Shown: piece by piece, positions 63,881-64,000 of the stretch | Layout: every line of letters begins with the position of its first letter | Position numbering within the stretch: the stretch's first letter is position 1 | Assembly (NCBI GenBank): GCA_030535975.1 | Contig: JAUNQW010000007.1 | Span: 1 to 64,000 of the forward strand | Length of the DNA stretch: 64,000 nt | Source of the DNA: Atopococcus tabaci | Lineage (GTDB): Bacteria; Bacillota; Bacilli; Lactobacillales; Carnobacteriaceae_A | Reading direction: 5' to 3' | Position numbers and translations under genes: made by a program | The notes under the pieces: generated by a model | Told to the model about the DNA's origin: nothing | Seen by the model: the letters and a program-made list of their open reading frames with translations, nothing else | The model's database searches: none

Positions 63881-64000
63881 TTATATAAAGTCAAATAACG
63901 TTGTCCAAAAACTGGGAGTAAAAATATCAAATGGATTTCCCCCACCGATAACACTGTAGCCGATAAGAGCACCCAGTAAAAATAAGAGTATAAAAACACC
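63881..64000 (-). CDS. epuA: EpuA-like small membrane protein (annotated as RNA polymerase beta-type), partial
   Basis: Only the C-terminal 39 residues are inside the window; the start lies beyond 64000. The visible part has a membrane helix (VFILLFLLGALIGYSVIGGG) followed by NPFDIFTPSFWTTLFDFI and a stop, the pattern of the EpuA family of small membrane proteins usually found near murA in Lactobacillales. The name comes from recall of the family, so moderate confidence. Confidence 0.6.
   Translation of the reverse strand, partial: GVFILLFLLGALIGYSVIGGGNPFDIFTPSFWTTLFDFI

Overview
This window reads as ordinary chromosome of a low-GC Gram-positive bacterium of the order Lactobacillales. Aerococcaceae or Carnobacteriaceae are my best guess, which is an inference from gene content. 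The reasons are AT-rich DNA, strong AGGAGG-type ribosome binding sites, Firmicutes-type operons (pcrA-ligA-camS-gatCAB; ruvAB-tgt-yajC; prsA-yhaM) and an Enterococcus hirae-type ntp V-ATPase operon beside a normal atp operon. Almost every gene lies on the minus strand, as expected for co-directional transcription on one replichore. I found no rRNA, tRNA, CRISPR array, insertion sequence or prophage gene.

Layout. 1-8.7 kb: V-type ATPase operon ntpFIKECGABD. 8.8-16.6 kb: protein export and RNA or cell-wall housekeeping (prsA, yhaM, a YheA/YlbF-family gene, a class A PBP, an nrnA-like gene, ytkL, dinB). 16.7-20.4 kb: comN-like gene, yajC, tgt, ruvB, ruvA. 20.5-25.3 kb: branched-chain amino-acid genes ilvB-ilvN-ilvC and ilvA, preceded by a leader-peptide attenuator. 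25.3-32.8 kb: accessory genes (orphan ABC ATPase, hydrolase plus an unlisted 46-residue membrane peptide, a CAP/CWB2 surface protein, a YdcF-like protein, an RluA-family enzyme, a Pro/Thr-tailed lipoprotein, ogt). 32.8-39.3 kb: F-type ATP synthase operon atpBEFHAGDC. 39.4-42.6 kb: M17 aminopeptidase, 2-hydroxyacid dehydrogenase, and a HesB/IscA-like gene interrupted by an in-frame TGA. 42.7-53.9 kb: rlmCD-like gene, dgkB, gatBAC, camS, ligA, pcrA. 54-64 kb: GntR regulator, PurK-like ATP-grasp protein, CNNM/CorC-type membrane protein, glucosaminidase, VanY-type carboxypeptidase, FtsX/MacB-type ABC pair, TrhA/hemolysin III, a small SSB, and the 3' end of an epuA-like gene.

How it fits together. 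The cell appears to have two rotary ATPases. The V-type c subunit keeps all five Na+ ligands known from E. hirae NtpK, while the F-type c subunit lacks the Na+ signature and should carry protons. The F-type delta subunit is reduced to about 110 residues and lacks its N-terminal domain, and the atp leader carries two hairpin/U-tract elements. The ilv genes show classic ribosome-mediated attenuation: a 16-residue leader peptide rich in Leu and Val, a competing antiterminator, and an intrinsic terminator. These three systems and the TGA-interrupted HesB-like gene are the most rewarding places to look further.
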